Shown here one piece after another: positions 25,231-35,509 of a stretch of DNA of 64,000 nt. This DNA is from Bradyrhizobium campsiandrae (GTDB lineage: Bacteria > Pseudomonadota > Alphaproteobacteria > Rhizobiales > Xanthobacteraceae). The stretch is from contig NZ_JAANIH010000040.1 in assembly GCF_014529705.1 (NCBI RefSeq), forward strand, positions 1-64,000. Reading direction: 5' to 3'. Below the pieces are notes generated by a model. That model saw nothing but the letters and a program-made list of their open reading frames with translations. It had not been told where the DNA came from and did no database searches. The first letter of the stretch is position 1, and each line of letters begins with the position of its first letter. A program made the position numbers and the translations under genes.

Positions 25231-26382
25231 TTACTCCTTGTCGCCTTTACCATTGTCCTTATTGTTTTCCTTGGCTTTTTTCTTGCCGTCCGCAGAATCC
25301 CGGTCCTTGCCGTTGGCGCTGTCCCTGTGGCGGTTGGTGAAGCGCGCATTGCCTAGGCCGGTGCCGATGGTGAGCACGCCCCAGCGATCGACATCCTGCA
25401 TGAACGGCACCTCGGAGAGGCCCTGAACCACGCCGTCATTGTGCATCAGGATCGCGGTGTCGTGCTCGCCGATCGCGGGGATGCCCTCGATCAGGCTCGC
25501 TGGCAGGTTGAATTTGCTGCTCTCCCAATTGCCCGGCAGGTTCTGCGCGCCTTTTTCGATCGACCCGTCCGCGTTGATGACGCCGGGACAGGCGATGCCG
25601 ATGAAGGGCGCGAGCTTGAAGCCGTCGGTGTCAGCCGCCGTGATCAGCCCCTTCAGCATCTTGGTGAGCCGCTTCACCGCGCCCTCGCGGGTCGGCTCGT
25701 CGTCGGCGTGACGCCACAGCTCCGATTTCACCACCTTGGCCTTCGAGAGGTCTTTTGCCTTCTTCCAGCCGGTCTCGACGAGGCCGCAGCGGATGTTGGT
25801 GCCGCCGATATCGACCGCGAGGATGCTGTCATAGGCCTCGAAAATCCAGGACGGCGCCAGATGCAGCGCGCCGATCAGGCCGGCCTCGTCAGGATGATGG
25901 CGGATCGGCTGCATGTCGATCTTGAAGTCCTCGGCCTTCAGGATGATCTCGGCGCGCGCGATCGCGAGCTCCCCTAACCGGGAATCGCGAAAGCCGCCGC
26001 CGACCACGATGCGCTCGGTCTTGGCCCAGGCCTTCGTCTTCAGGAAGCGGCGGGTGACGTAGGCGAGCTCCTGGGCAAACTCCTCGATGGCGCTGTGCAC
26101 CACGGCCGAGGCTTCGACGTCGTCGCTGATCAGGATCGCATCCAGCGTCTTCTTGCTGATGTTTTCCGAGGGCTCCTTGCCGAACGGGTCCTCGCCCGAC
26201 TTGCGCAGCGGCTTGCGCCAGCGCTCGAGGATGTCGCGGAAGGCGCCCTTGCTGGCGCGGTCGCCGAGAAATCCGTCCTCGTCCTTGATCTCGATGTTGA
26301 AGCTGTCGATGTCCACCGACGGCAGCCGCTCGGCGCCGTGATGGGCGATGCCCGTCGTCTTGACCAGTTCGTCTGTTGCCAT
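25231..26382 (-). CDS. ROK-family protein with N-terminal extension (possible sugar kinase)
   Basis: The 383-residue protein starts at ATG 26382; the frame is open further upstream but is unlike protein there. The ROK ATP-binding motif ILAVDIGGTNIRCGLVE comes only at about residue 205. It is followed by GIACPGVINADGSI, the catalytic HNDGVVQGLSE (Asp in N-D) and GVLTIGTGLGN. The usual zinc-binding cysteine cluster is not seen, so it may not be a classical glucokinase or repressor. The first 190 residues are a separate region, and the last 35 are a low-complexity tail rich in Lys, Asp, Asn and Gly with a partly repeated RDSANGKDRDSADGK. It is divergent from rplU. Confidence 0.75.
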   Translation of the reverse strand: MATDELVKTTGIAHHGAERLPSVDIDSFNIEIKDEDGFLGDRASKGAFRDILERWRKPLRKSGEDPFGKEPSENISKKTLDAILISDDVEASAVVHSAIEEFAQELAYVTRRFLKTKAWAKTERIVVGGGFRDSRLGELAIARAEIILKAEDFKIDMQPIRHHPDEAGLIGALHLAPSWIFEAYDSILAVDIGGTNIRCGLVETGWKKAKDLSKAKVVKSELWRHADDEPTREGAVKRLTKMLKGLITAADTDGFKLAPFIGIACPGVINADGSIEKGAQNLPGNWESSKFNLPASLIEGIPAIGEHDTAILMHNDGVVQGLSEVPFMQDVDRWGVLTIGTGLGNARFTNRHRDSANGKDRDSADGKKKAKENNKDNGKGDKE

Positions 26383-26518
26383 GAAAGCCCTTGCCCGAAT
26401 GCGAAATCGTAGGGACAACGGGGCGGGAACCCGTTGGTTGCAACGCGGGGACGAGATTTGGCTGGGATGCGGAAAGGGCCCAAATCCTTCAAATCCGGGC
26501 TGTTTTCGGCTGAAATCC

Positions 26519-26546
26519 TTGACTCCTGGCGCCGTGCGGCTATAAG
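26519..26546 (+). promoter_or_regulatory. Sigma70-type promoter of rplU-rpmA
   Basis: TTGACT at 26519-26524 and TATAAG at 26541-26546 are separated by 16 bases, a near-consensus housekeeping promoter. It lies about 180 bases before rplU, leaving a long leader. Confidence 0.7.
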
Positions 26547-26675
26547 TCCGCACAACCGGCGCGGGGCTGATCTCGCGCCGCTTGTTTTTGCGTGGGTTTT
26601 CAAAGGGATAATCCTCTTTAAGGGGAAAAGTCCTGCCCGCGCAAAACGCATAAACCCATAGCGACTGACAAAAAG

Positions 26676-26705
26676 CCGGCCCCTGACATCCGTCATGAGG
26701 CCGGG
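26676..26705 (+). promoter_or_regulatory. Leader hairpin before rplU
   Basis: CCGGCC at 26677-26682 pairs with GGCCGG at 26699-26704, and an inner TGAC/GTCA pair extends the stem. It ends about ten bases before the rplU ribosome binding site GAAGGA. Ribosomal protein operons often use such leaders for feedback; here that is inference. Confidence 0.4.
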
Positions 26706-26728
26706 ATTGAACACGAAGGAAAACAACG

Positions 26729-27109
26729 ATGTTCGCAGTCATCAAAACCGGCGGCAAGCAATACCGCGTCGTGCCGGATGATGTCCTCGAAGTTGGCAAG
26801 ATCGAAGGCGATGTCGGCTCGATCGTGCAGCTGAATGAAGTTCTGGTGGTCGGTGGCGACACGCCCGTGCTCGGCCTGCCCAATGTGGCCGGCGCGTCGG
26901 TGGCGGTCGAGATCCTCGACCACAAGCGTGGCCCGAAGGTCATCGCGTTCAAGAAGCGCCGCCGCAAGAATTCGCGCCGCAAGCGCGGCTATCGCGACGA
27001 GATCACGGTGGTGCGCGTCAGCGAGATCCTGACCGACAACGCCAAGCCGACCAAGGGCCCGCGCCCGAAGAAGGCGAAGGTCGAGAAGGAAGAAGCAGCC
27101 GCCGCATGA
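26729..27109 (+). CDS. rplU: Ribosomal protein L21
   Basis: The 126-residue protein begins MFAVIKTGGKQYRVVPDDVL, the family signature. It has the usual KKRRRKNSRRKRGYRDE basic loop and an alphaproteobacterial Lys/Glu/Ala-rich tail. L21 binds 23S rRNA next to L20 in the large subunit. GAAGGA lies upstream of the ATG at good spacing. It forms an operon with rpmA, 97 bases downstream, as in most bacteria. Confidence 0.98.
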   Translation: MFAVIKTGGKQYRVVPDDVLEVGKIEGDVGSIVQLNEVLVVGGDTPVLGLPNVAGASVAVEILDHKRGPKVIAFKKRRRKNSRRKRGYRDEITVVRVSEILTDNAKPTKGPRPKKAKVEKEEAAAA

Positions 27110-27206
27110 TTTGATCACGCCAATTCACGAATTGATGCGTGAGAAATCGTGAAATGATTCCGTCAAGGAATTGATCTAGAGATACTCAGGATTTCGGAGA
27201 CGAGCC

Positions 27207-27476
27207 ATGGCTCACAAAAAAGCAGGCGGTTCATCGCGCAACGGTCGCGATTCAAAGGGCAAGCGCCTTGGCATCAAGGTGTTCGGCGGGGAGCACGTGA
27301 TTCCCGGCAACATCATTGCGCGTCAGCGCGGCACCACCTGGCATCCCGGCCTTAATGTCGGCATGGGCACCGACCACACTCTGTTCGCCAAGATCGAGGG
27401 TCGTGTTGAATTCCAGGCCAAAGCCAATGGCCGCACCTTTGTGGCGGTGCTCCCGCTCGCAGAGGCCGCTGAATAG
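27207..27476 (+). CDS. rpmA: Ribosomal protein L27
   Basis: The 89-residue protein begins [20 protein letters not shown] and contains [21 protein letters not shown]. Its flexible N-terminus reaches the peptidyl-transferase centre. GGAGACGAGCC precedes the ATG. It is the second gene of the rplU operon, which ends at the terminator at 27556-27584. Confidence 0.98.
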   Translation: MAHKKAGGSSRNGRDSKGKRLGIKVFGGEHVIPGNIIARQRGTTWHPGLNVGMGTDHTLFAKIEGRVEFQAKANGRTFVAVLPLAEAAE

Positions 27477-27555
27477 ACGGTGGATCATTTGGAGTCCGCC
27501 GGGTCCTTGACCGAACCGGCGGAGTCCTTAGAGATCGCAAGATCGAAGGCTCCAG

Positions 27556-27584
27556 GGGAGGCAGGGACACCGGCCTCCCTTTTT
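27556..27584 (+). terminator. Intrinsic terminator of rplU-rpmA
   Basis: GGGAGGC (27556-27562) pairs with GCCTCCC (27573-27579) and is followed by TTTTT. It ends just before the acetyltransferase gene, arguing that the latter has its own promoter or depends on readthrough. Confidence 0.85.
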
Positions 27585-27610
27585 CGTTTGTGACTTTGAC
27601 GGAGCCGGAC

Positions 27611-28204
27611 ATGTTGCAGGACTTTTCGAGCGTGACCCTAGCCGAGGCGAGACCCAGCGTCGTCGCCACCGAGCGGCTGACCTTGCGGCGCCCGACCCTC
27701 GCCGACGTCAAGACCATCGCCCGCCTCGCCAATGACCGCCGTGTCGCGGAAAACACCCGCCGCCTGCCGCATCCCTATTCGCCTGATGACGCCGTCGCAT
27801 TCATCCGCGCCACCGCCGCGCTCGGCAGCGAAACCGTGTTCCTGATCGAGCACGACAGCGGCCCCGTCGGCATGGTCGGCATCGACCGCTCCACGCCCGA
27901 CAATGCCGAGCTCGGCTATTGGCTCGGCGTCGAACATTGGGGCCGGGGCTTCGCCACCGAGGCCGCGCGCGGCGCCATCGACTTCTTCTTCGAGGAGTTC
28001 GAGGACGACCACCTCTATGCCGGCGCGCGCGTCACCAACCCGGCCTCGCGCAACGTGCTGGAAAAGTGCGGGTTCCAGTGGAGCGGCGTCCAGCTGCACC
28101 GCTTCCTGGCGCTGGGCTCATCGACACCGGTCGACTGCTTCCGCCTCTCCCGCGGCGTGTGGTCGTCGCTGAAGAGCTGGAGCAGCGCGCGGCGTCTCCG
28201 ATAG
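27611..28204 (+). CDS. GNAT-family N-acetyltransferase (RimJ/RimL-like)
   Basis: The 197-residue protein uses ATG 27611, preferred because GGAG lies six bases upstream; a GTG at 27590 in the same frame sits right behind the terminator. It has VATERLTLRRPTLAD at the start, GYWLGVEHWGRGFATEAA as the acetyl-CoA-binding loop (Q/RxxGxG/A type) and NPASRNVLEKCGF near the end, the RimJ/RimL subgroup pattern. Members acetylate protein N-termini or small amines. The substrate cannot be read from sequence. It lies between rpmA and obgE, as is often seen in rhizobia. Confidence 0.88.
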   Translation: MLQDFSSVTLAEARPSVVATERLTLRRPTLADVKTIARLANDRRVAENTRRLPHPYSPDDAVAFIRATAALGSETVFLIEHDSGPVGMVGIDRSTPDNAELGYWLGVEHWGRGFATEAARGAIDFFFEEFEDDHLYAGARVTNPASRNVLEKCGFQWSGVQLHRFLALGSSTPVDCFRLSRGVWSSLKSWSSARRLR

Positions 28205-28207
28205 GCA

Positions 28208-29122
28208 CTACACCGGCGGAGTCACGTCTCCGCCGGTGCGCCCGAGATCGCGCTCGCGCAGATAGATATAGAACCCGGCGCCGATGATGATCGCGGCGCC
28301 GACGATGGTGGCGATTTCAGGCACGTCGCCGAACACGACGAAACCGAAGATCACCGCCCAGACGATCATCGAATATTGGTAGGGCACCACCACGCTCGCC
28401 GGCGCGAGCTTGAGCGACCGGTTGACGCAGAACAGCGCCGTCACCGAGATGCAGCCCGCGAGCGCGAACAACACCAGGCTGCCTGATGTCGGCGGCACCC
28501 AGTGATAGGCCGACAGCACGGCGCCGAGCGAAAACGTGCCGATGAACTGCGAGGACGCCATCACGATGTCGGGCGTCTTGCGCAGGCTGCGGGTGATCAG
28601 CATCAAGGTCGCAAAGGACAGGCTGCCGCCGAGCGCGATCAGCGCCGGCAGGCTCACCGTCTGTGCCGACGGCCGCAGCGCGATCACAACGCCGCAGAAG
28701 CCGATCAGGATCGCGGTCCAGCGCCGCCAGCCGACCTTCTCGCCGAGAAAGACCGCCGACATCGCGGTGACGAAGATCGGGCCGGCGAGATAATAGGTGA
28801 TGACGTCGGCGAGCGGCAGATAGACGGTCGCGAGGAAGAAGGCCGCCACCTCCAGCGTCGACAGCACGACGCGGAACAGCTGCAGGCGCGGCCTCTCCAG
28901 ATGCAGGAATTGATGGCGCTGCTTCCAGATCAGCGGCGACAGCAGCGCCAGCGCGGCGCAGGCGCGCAGGAGCAGCAGCTGCCCCACCGAATATTTGCCC
29001 ACCAGGAACTTGCCGATGGCGTCGCCGAACGAGAACATGAAGATCGACAGCACCATGAGACCGATGCCGGCGAGGCGCGCCGAGCGGTCGTCATAGGCAG
29101 AGAGATTCTTGAAGAGGGGCAT
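28208..29122 (-). CDS. EamA/DMT-family transporter
   Basis: The 304-residue membrane protein starts at ATG 29122 (MPLFKNLSAYDD), with further in-frame sequence upstream less likely. About ten hydrophobic segments are visible, arranged as two EamA halves (about 25-155 and 165-295), for example LMVLSIFMFSFGDAIGKFLV and VVVPYQYSMIVWAVIFGFVV. The family exports or imports small metabolites; the substrate is unknown. It is convergent with the acetyltransferase gene, with three bases between the stop codons. Confidence 0.85.
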   Translation of the reverse strand: MPLFKNLSAYDDRSARLAGIGLMVLSIFMFSFGDAIGKFLVGKYSVGQLLLLRACAALALLSPLIWKQRHQFLHLERPRLQLFRVVLSTLEVAAFFLATVYLPLADVITYYLAGPIFVTAMSAVFLGEKVGWRRWTAILIGFCGVVIALRPSAQTVSLPALIALGGSLSFATLMLITRSLRKTPDIVMASSQFIGTFSLGAVLSAYHWVPPTSGSLVLFALAGCISVTALFCVNRSLKLAPASVVVPYQYSMIVWAVIFGFVVFGDVPEIATIVGAAIIIGAGFYIYLRERDLGRTGGDVTPPV

Positions 29123-29143
29123 TGAAACAAGTCTGGGAGAGAT

Positions 29144-29230
29144 CGTCATTGCGAGGAGCTCTTGCGACGAAGCAATCCAGACTGCCCCCGCGGAGACAGT
29201 CTGGATTGCTTCGCTACGCTCGCAATGACG
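29144..29230. repeat. Dispersed inverted repeat (CGTCATTGCGAG / CGCAATGACG type)
   Basis: CGTCATTGCGAGGAGC ... CGAAGCAATCCAG pairs with CTGGATTGCTTCG ... CGCAATGACG. A second copy of the same repeat is at 52393-52479. It is a non-coding palindromic element common in Bradyrhizobium and Rhodopseudomonas. Confidence 0.8.
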
Positions 29231-29408
29231 AGCGGAGAGAGCGTCGGAAGCCGGCGAATAGTATCGCTTGCGGCCGTTTTAATGACGTGGACGGGCGCGA
29301 CAAGCCCGCCACGCCGAATTGAACGGATTGTCGCACCCTTTGCATCCCCTTGGCATCGCGGTAGCGATAGGCGGCGCGCGAATAGAGAGCCAAGAAAGAA
29401 CTTAATTC

Positions 29409-31018
<1,610 letters not shown>

Positions 31019-31032
31019 ACTCTCTCCTCACG

Positions 31033-31153
31033 GTCGTCCCGGCGAAGGCCGGGACCCACACGCCGCAGCAATAGTTTTGCGAAGACTCGGAGTTGCCAGC
31101 TCGCCCTACGACCACTCTCTGTGATTATGGGTCCCGGCCTTCGCCGGGACGAC
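31033..31153. repeat. Inverted repeat (GTCGTCCCGGCGAAGGCCGGGAC pair)
   Basis: The arm GTCGTCCCGGCGAAGGCCGG at 31033 is repeated inverted at about 31130-31153 (GTCCCGGCCTTCGCCGGGAC), enclosing roughly 75 bases. It is of the same dispersed class as those at 32911, 35304, 48755 and 60799. It fills most of the obgE to sulfatase spacer and may act as a bidirectional terminator. Confidence 0.75.
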
Positions 31154-31248
31154 AGTGAATGTGCGGGAACAAGCACGCGCATCACTGGCTTGTCTTCGTT
31201 CCCTCAATATCGCAGCATCATCAAATCAAGAAACTTCAGGGATGAAGC

Positions 31249-32883
31249 ATGGCGCGCGCGAAGAACGTTCTCTGGATCATGTGCGACCAGCTTCGCTATG
31301 ATTATCTCGGCTGCACCGGCCATCCCCGGCTGAAGACGCCGAACATCGACGCCATGGCCAAGCGCGGCGTGCTGTTCAGCAAGGCCTATGTGCAGTCGCC
31401 GATTTGCGGTCCGTCGCGGATGTCGTTCTACACCGGCCGCTACATGCGCTCGCACGGCTCGCACTGGAATGGCTGGCCGTTGCGCGTCGGCGAGCCCACG
31501 CTCGGCGATCATCTGAAAAAGATCGGCGTGCGCAACGTGCTGGTCGGCAAGACCCACATGGCCCCTGATCTCGAAGGCATGAAGGCGCTGGGCATCCCGC
31601 CGGAATCCGTCATCGGCGTACATGTCGCCGAATGCGGCTTCGAGCCGTATGAGCGCGACGACGGCCTGCATCCCTCGGGGCGGCCGAGGCCGAAATACGA
31701 CGACTATCTGCGCAGCCAAGGTTTTGAAGCGAGCAACCCGTGGGAGCACTGGGCCAATTCAGGCGCGGCCGAAGATGGCAGCTTGCAGAACGGCTGGCTG
31801 CTGGTGCATGCCGACAAGGCCGCGCGCGTGCCGGACGAGCATTCCGAAACGCCCTACATGACGCGGCGCGCGATGGACTTCATCAGCGAGGCCGAGATCG
31901 ACGGCCGGCCGTGGTGCCTGCATCTGTCCTACATCAAGCCGCACTGGCCCTACATCGCGCCAGAGCCCTATGCGAGCATGTATTCGACCGAGGACATGAT
32001 TCCGGCGATCCGTTCCATGCGCGAGCGGCAGAATCCGCATCCGGTGTTCGGCGCCTATATGGACATGCGCTACTCCCGCAACATGGCGCGCGATGAAGCG
32101 CGGGAAAAGGTGATCCCGACCTATATGGGCCTGATCACCCAGATCGACGACCAGATGGGCGTGCTGATGAAGTTTCTGGAGGAACGCGGCCTCCTGGACA
32201 CCACCATGATCGTGTTCACTTCGGATCACGGCGACTATCTCGGCGATCACTGGATGGGCGAGAAGGACCTGTTCCACGAGCAGTCGGCGAAGATTCCGTT
32301 GATCATCATTGATCCCTCGAAAGAAGCCGACGCGACACGCGGCACGCGCAGCGATGCGCTGGTGGAAGGCATCGATCTCGCGCCGACCTTCGTCGATTAT
32401 TTCGGGGGCAAGGTGCCAGGCCACATCCTCGAGGGACGCTCGCTGCTGCCGTTGCTGCGCGGCGAGAGGCCGCCCGATTGGCGCAAGGTGGCGTTCTCCG
32501 AATACGATTACGCCATGCAGGATGTCAGACTGAAGCTGAACCAGCCGATCGAGCGCTGCCGCCTGTTCATGGTGTTCGACGGCCGCTGGAAATACATCCA
32601 CGCCTCCGGCTTCCGTCCGATGCTGTATGACCTCGAAACCGATCCGCAGGAATATGTCGATCGGGGCGATGATCCGGAGTGCGCCGGCATCATCGCGCGG
32701 CTGCAGGCCGAACTGTTCGACTGGGCACTCCATCCGAACGATCACATCACCACGTCCCGCGAGAAGATCGCGAACTATGCCGACAACCAGCTCCAGGTGA
32801 AGGGCGGCATCCTGATCGGCATCTGGGACGAGGCGGAACTCGCCGCGATAAAGGATGACATCGCGCAGCGCGCAAAGATGTGA
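31249..32883 (+). CDS. Sulfatase / phosphonate monoester hydrolase-like enzyme
   Basis: The product has 544 residues. The motif CGPSR at 53-57 is the C-x-(P/A)-x-R site in which Cys53 is converted to formylglycine. Asp13 in MCDQ and FTSDHGDYLGDHWMGEK supply metal-binding residues. The C-terminal part (DWRKVAFSEYDYAMQD, RCRLFMVFDGRWKYIH) is closer to rhizobial phosphonate monoester hydrolases than to classical arylsulfatases. The enzyme would hydrolyse a phosphonate, phosphodiester or sulfate ester. No signal peptide is seen, so it is probably cytoplasmic. A formylglycine-generating enzyme is needed but is not in the window. Confidence 0.88.
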   Translation: MARAKNVLWIMCDQLRYDYLGCTGHPRLKTPNIDAMAKRGVLFSKAYVQSPICGPSRMSFYTGRYMRSHGSHWNGWPLRVGEPTLGDHLKKIGVRNVLVGKTHMAPDLEGMKALGIPPESVIGVHVAECGFEPYERDDGLHPSGRPRPKYDDYLRSQGFEASNPWEHWANSGAAEDGSLQNGWLLVHADKAARVPDEHSETPYMTRRAMDFISEAEIDGRPWCLHLSYIKPHWPYIAPEPYASMYSTEDMIPAIRSMRERQNPHPVFGAYMDMRYSRNMARDEAREKVIPTYMGLITQIDDQMGVLMKFLEERGLLDTTMIVFTSDHGDYLGDHWMGEKDLFHEQSAKIPLIIIDPSKEADATRGTRSDALVEGIDLAPTFVDYFGGKVPGHILEGRSLLPLLRGERPPDWRKVAFSEYDYAMQDVRLKLNQPIERCRLFMVFDGRWKYIHASGFRPMLYDLETDPQEYVDRGDDPECAGIIARLQAELFDWALHPNDHITTSREKIANYADNQLQVKGGILIGIWDEAELAAIKDDIAQRAKM

Positions 32884-32910
32884 GTGAGTGGACCGAGGCT
32901 CTCTCAACTC

Positions 32911-32996
32911 GTCATGCCCGGGCTTGTCCCGGGCATCCACGTCTTACTTCAATCGCCGTGACGCGTGGATGGCCGGGACAAGCCCGGCCATGACGG
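32911..32996. repeat. Dispersed inverted repeat (GTCATGCCCGGGCTTGTCCCGGGCATCCACG type)
   Basis: The left arm GTCATGCCCGGGCTTGTCCC and the right arm GGGACAAGCCCGGCCATGAC pair across a short centre. It lies between the convergent sulfatase and binding-protein genes, where it could terminate both. Close copies are at 35304-35386 and 48755-48839. Confidence 0.85.
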
Positions 32997-33020
32997 CGGA
33001 GTTTGGAGCGCGAGCGGAGA

Positions 33021-33986
33021 TTAATTCTCGATCTTATACCCTGTCGCCTTCACGATCGGCTGCCACAGCGCAATGTTCGCGGCGAGTTCCTTGGTCAGTC
33101 CATCCGCGCTGCTGCCGACTGGAATCAATCCGATCGCCGTGAGCTTCTCCTTCACCTCGGGCTTGGCGAGCACCGTGCTCGCGGCCGCACCGAGCTTGCT
33201 GGCGAATTCCGGCGGGCTGCCGGCGGGAAGCCACATGCCGTACCAGGCGTCCGCCACGAGATCGATACCGCTCTCCCTCAGCGTCGGCACCTCGGACGCG
33301 AAGGGCGAACGTTCCGCACTTGAGACCGCGATGATCTTCACACCCTTGGCGCGATGCTGCGGCAGCGCATCCGCCAGCGTGGTGATCCCAAAAGAAATGT
33401 GGCCGCCGATGATATCGTTGAGGATCGGCGCACTGCCGCGATAGGGCACGCGCGTCAGCGGAATGCCGAGATCCTTCTCGAGCTTGGAGCCCATGAAATG
33501 CGGGATGGTGCCATTGCTCGGCACGCCAAACGACGTCTTGTCCGGATGCGCCTTCAGCCAGGCGACAAAACCGTTGAAATCTGCGGCATCGATCTCCGCT
33601 CCGATCACCACGGCGAATTCGAACCGCGCCAGCAGCGACACCGGCACAAAATCCTTCGCCGTGTCGAAGCTCGGCGTCGTCTCCACCATCGGCAGCAGGT
33701 ACATGGTGGGACCCGTCGTCACCAGCACCATGCTGCCGTCGGGGCTCGCGCCCTTCACCGATTTGATACCGATCAGACCATCGCCGCCGGTGCGGTTCTC
33801 GACCACGACGGTCCGTTGCAGCGCTGGCGCGATTTCCTGTGCGATCAGCCGACACAGCGTATCGCCACCGGCCCCCGCCGCGAACGGGAAGATGATCTTG
33901 GTCAGTCCGGCCTGCGCGTGCGCCTCGCTGGCCTGCGCCAGTATCGGCAAACCGAGACAACCAGCCATGAATTTGCGGCGATCCAT
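33021..33986 (-). CDS. TctC/Bug-family tripartite tricarboxylate substrate-binding protein
   Basis: The 321-residue protein starts at ATG 33986, preceded by GAGGAAACG. It carries a twin-arginine-type signal (DRRKFMAGCLGLPILAQA, cleavage after about residue 24, SEAHA). The mature part has the Bug pattern: IIFPFAAGAGGDTLCRLIAQ, VVVENRTGGDGLIGI and VPYRGSAPILNDIIGGHI. Such proteins bind carboxylates or related solutes in the periplasm for TctAB permeases. No permease genes are nearby, so it is an orphan binding protein, as is frequent in this family. Confidence 0.92.
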   Translation of the reverse strand: MDRRKFMAGCLGLPILAQASEAHAQAGLTKIIFPFAAGAGGDTLCRLIAQEIAPALQRTVVVENRTGGDGLIGIKSVKGASPDGSMVLVTTGPTMYLLPMVETTPSFDTAKDFVPVSLLARFEFAVVIGAEIDAADFNGFVAWLKAHPDKTSFGVPSNGTIPHFMGSKLEKDLGIPLTRVPYRGSAPILNDIIGGHISFGITTLADALPQHRAKGVKIIAVSSAERSPFASEVPTLRESGIDLVADAWYGMWLPAGSPPEFASKLGAAASTVLAKPEVKEKLTAIGLIPVGSSADGLTKELAANIALWQPIVKATGYKIEN

Positions 33987-34172
33987 TCGTTTCCTCGTCC
34001 AGCCCATATCGGCTGGCGGCATTAGAACCGGGCTGCCACGCAAGACAAGACCGACCTTCGCCGTTTACCATTCTACCCGCCTTGCGCCGGCCATCGTCCT
34101 GCTGCAAAAGCAGGCCTCATCGGCGCCGCCTGTTGCTCCGCCGTTTCCCTCACAATTCCGTCCGGCAGCGCC

Positions 34173-35294
34173 ATGGCCAGCCCCGAACTCAGTCAATTCC
34201 GCCGCATCGTCGTCAAGGTCGGCTCCGCGCTGCTGGTCGATTCCGAGAGGGGCGAGGTGCGAGCGTCCTGGCTCGCCGCGCTCGCCGACGACATGGCCAA
34301 GCTGCACAAGGAGGGCCGCGACATCCTGGTGGTCTCCTCGGGCTCGATCGCGCTCGGCCGCAGCCGGCTCAAACTGCCGCGCGGGCCGCTGAAGCTGGAG
34401 GAAAGCCAGGCCGCGGCCGCCGTCGGCCAGATCGCCCTGGCGCGGATCTGGTCGGAGGTGCTCGGGGCGCACGATATCGGCGCCGGCCAGATCCTGGTGA
34501 CGCTCCAGGACACCGAGGAGCGACGCCGTTATCTCAATGCGCGGTCCACCATCGGCAAGCTGTTGGAGTGGCGCGCGATCCCCGTGATCAACGAGAACGA
34601 CACGGTCGCCACCACCGAGATCCGCTACGGCGACAATGACCGCCTCGCCGCGCGCGTCGCCACCATGGCGAGCGCAGATCTGCTGGTGCTGCTGTCCGAC
34701 ATCGACGGGCTCTACGACGCGCCGCCGAAGAACAATCCGAACGCAAAACTGATTCCGGTGGTCGAAAGCATCTCCTCGGAAATCGAGGCGGTGGCCGGAG
34801 ATGCCGAGTCCGAGCTGTCGCGCGGCGGCATGCGCACCAAGGTCGAGGCGGCCAAGATCGCGACGACGGGCGGCACGCATATGCTGATTGCGTCAGGCAA
34901 GATCGAGCATCCGCTGCAGGCGATCGCGAACAGCGGCCGCTGCACCTGGTTCCTCACCCCGGCCAATCCCATCACCTCGCGAAAACGCTGGATCGCCGGT
35001 ACGCTGGAGCCGAAGGGCACGCTGACCATCGACGCCGGCGCCGTGACGGCGCTGCGCGCCGGCGCCAGCCTGCTGCCGGCCGGCGTGATCAAGGTCGAGG
35101 GCCAGTTCGCCCGTGGCGACGCCGTGATCGTCCGCGGCCCCGACAGCAGCGAGATCGGCCGCGGCCTGATCGCCTACGACGCCGAAGTCGCGGAAAAGAT
35201 CAAAGGCCGCTCCTCGCCTGAGGTGATGACCATCCTCGGCATCAGCGGCCGGTCCGAGATGATCCACCGCGACGATCTAGTGGTCGGCGGGTAG
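34173..35294 (+). CDS. proB: Glutamate 5-kinase
   Basis: The 373-residue protein has an N-terminal amino-acid-kinase domain ([46 protein letters not shown]) and a C-terminal PUA domain (about 280-365, [16 protein letters not shown]). It phosphorylates glutamate in the first step of proline synthesis and is normally feedback-inhibited by proline. ProA, the next enzyme, is encoded 215 bases downstream after a repeat. Confidence 0.97.
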   Translation: MASPELSQFRRIVVKVGSALLVDSERGEVRASWLAALADDMAKLHKEGRDILVVSSGSIALGRSRLKLPRGPLKLEESQAAAAVGQIALARIWSEVLGAHDIGAGQILVTLQDTEERRRYLNARSTIGKLLEWRAIPVINENDTVATTEIRYGDNDRLAARVATMASADLLVLLSDIDGLYDAPPKNNPNAKLIPVVESISSEIEAVAGDAESELSRGGMRTKVEAAKIATTGGTHMLIASGKIEHPLQAIANSGRCTWFLTPANPITSRKRWIAGTLEPKGTLTIDAGAVTALRAGASLLPAGVIKVEGQFARGDAVIVRGPDSSEIGRGLIAYDAEVAEKIKGRSSPEVMTILGISGRSEMIHRDDLVVGG

Positions 35295-35303
35295 GCCTTT
35301 GCC

Positions 35304-35386
35304 GTCATGCCCGGGCTTGTCCCGGGCATCCACGTCCTTCTTGGCCCGGCTAAGACCTGGATGGCCGGGTCAAGCCCGGCCATGAC
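35304..35386. repeat. Dispersed inverted repeat between proB and proA
   Basis: GTCATGCCCGGGCTTGTCCC and GGTCAAGCCCGGCCATGAC form the two arms. It is nearly identical to the copies at 32911 and 48755. Its position between two genes of one pathway may weaken or modulate co-transcription. Confidence 0.85.
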
Positions 35387-35509
35387 GCCGGAGATGGGCC
35401 AATGGCCGATCCCGAACCCGCCTCCCGAAGCCCTGCCATACCCTCCCCGCCCTTCGCAAAAGCGGGATTTCCGTGCTAGGACACCACCTTAGCAGAAGGT
35501 TTTGACCCC

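Larger units (their letters stand above)
26383..26728. other. Divergent promoter region of the ROK gene and rplU
   Basis: No gene was found. It contains the rplU promoter and leader hairpin listed separately, and must also contain the start signals of the ROK-family gene near 26383-26450, which I could not resolve. Confidence 0.6.

Noticed and set aside
33034-34107. Alternative minus-strand frame of 357 codons overlapping the TctC-like gene
   Set aside because: Arg/Gly-rich frame-shifted reading of the same DNA; the TctC frame has a signal peptide and family motifs.
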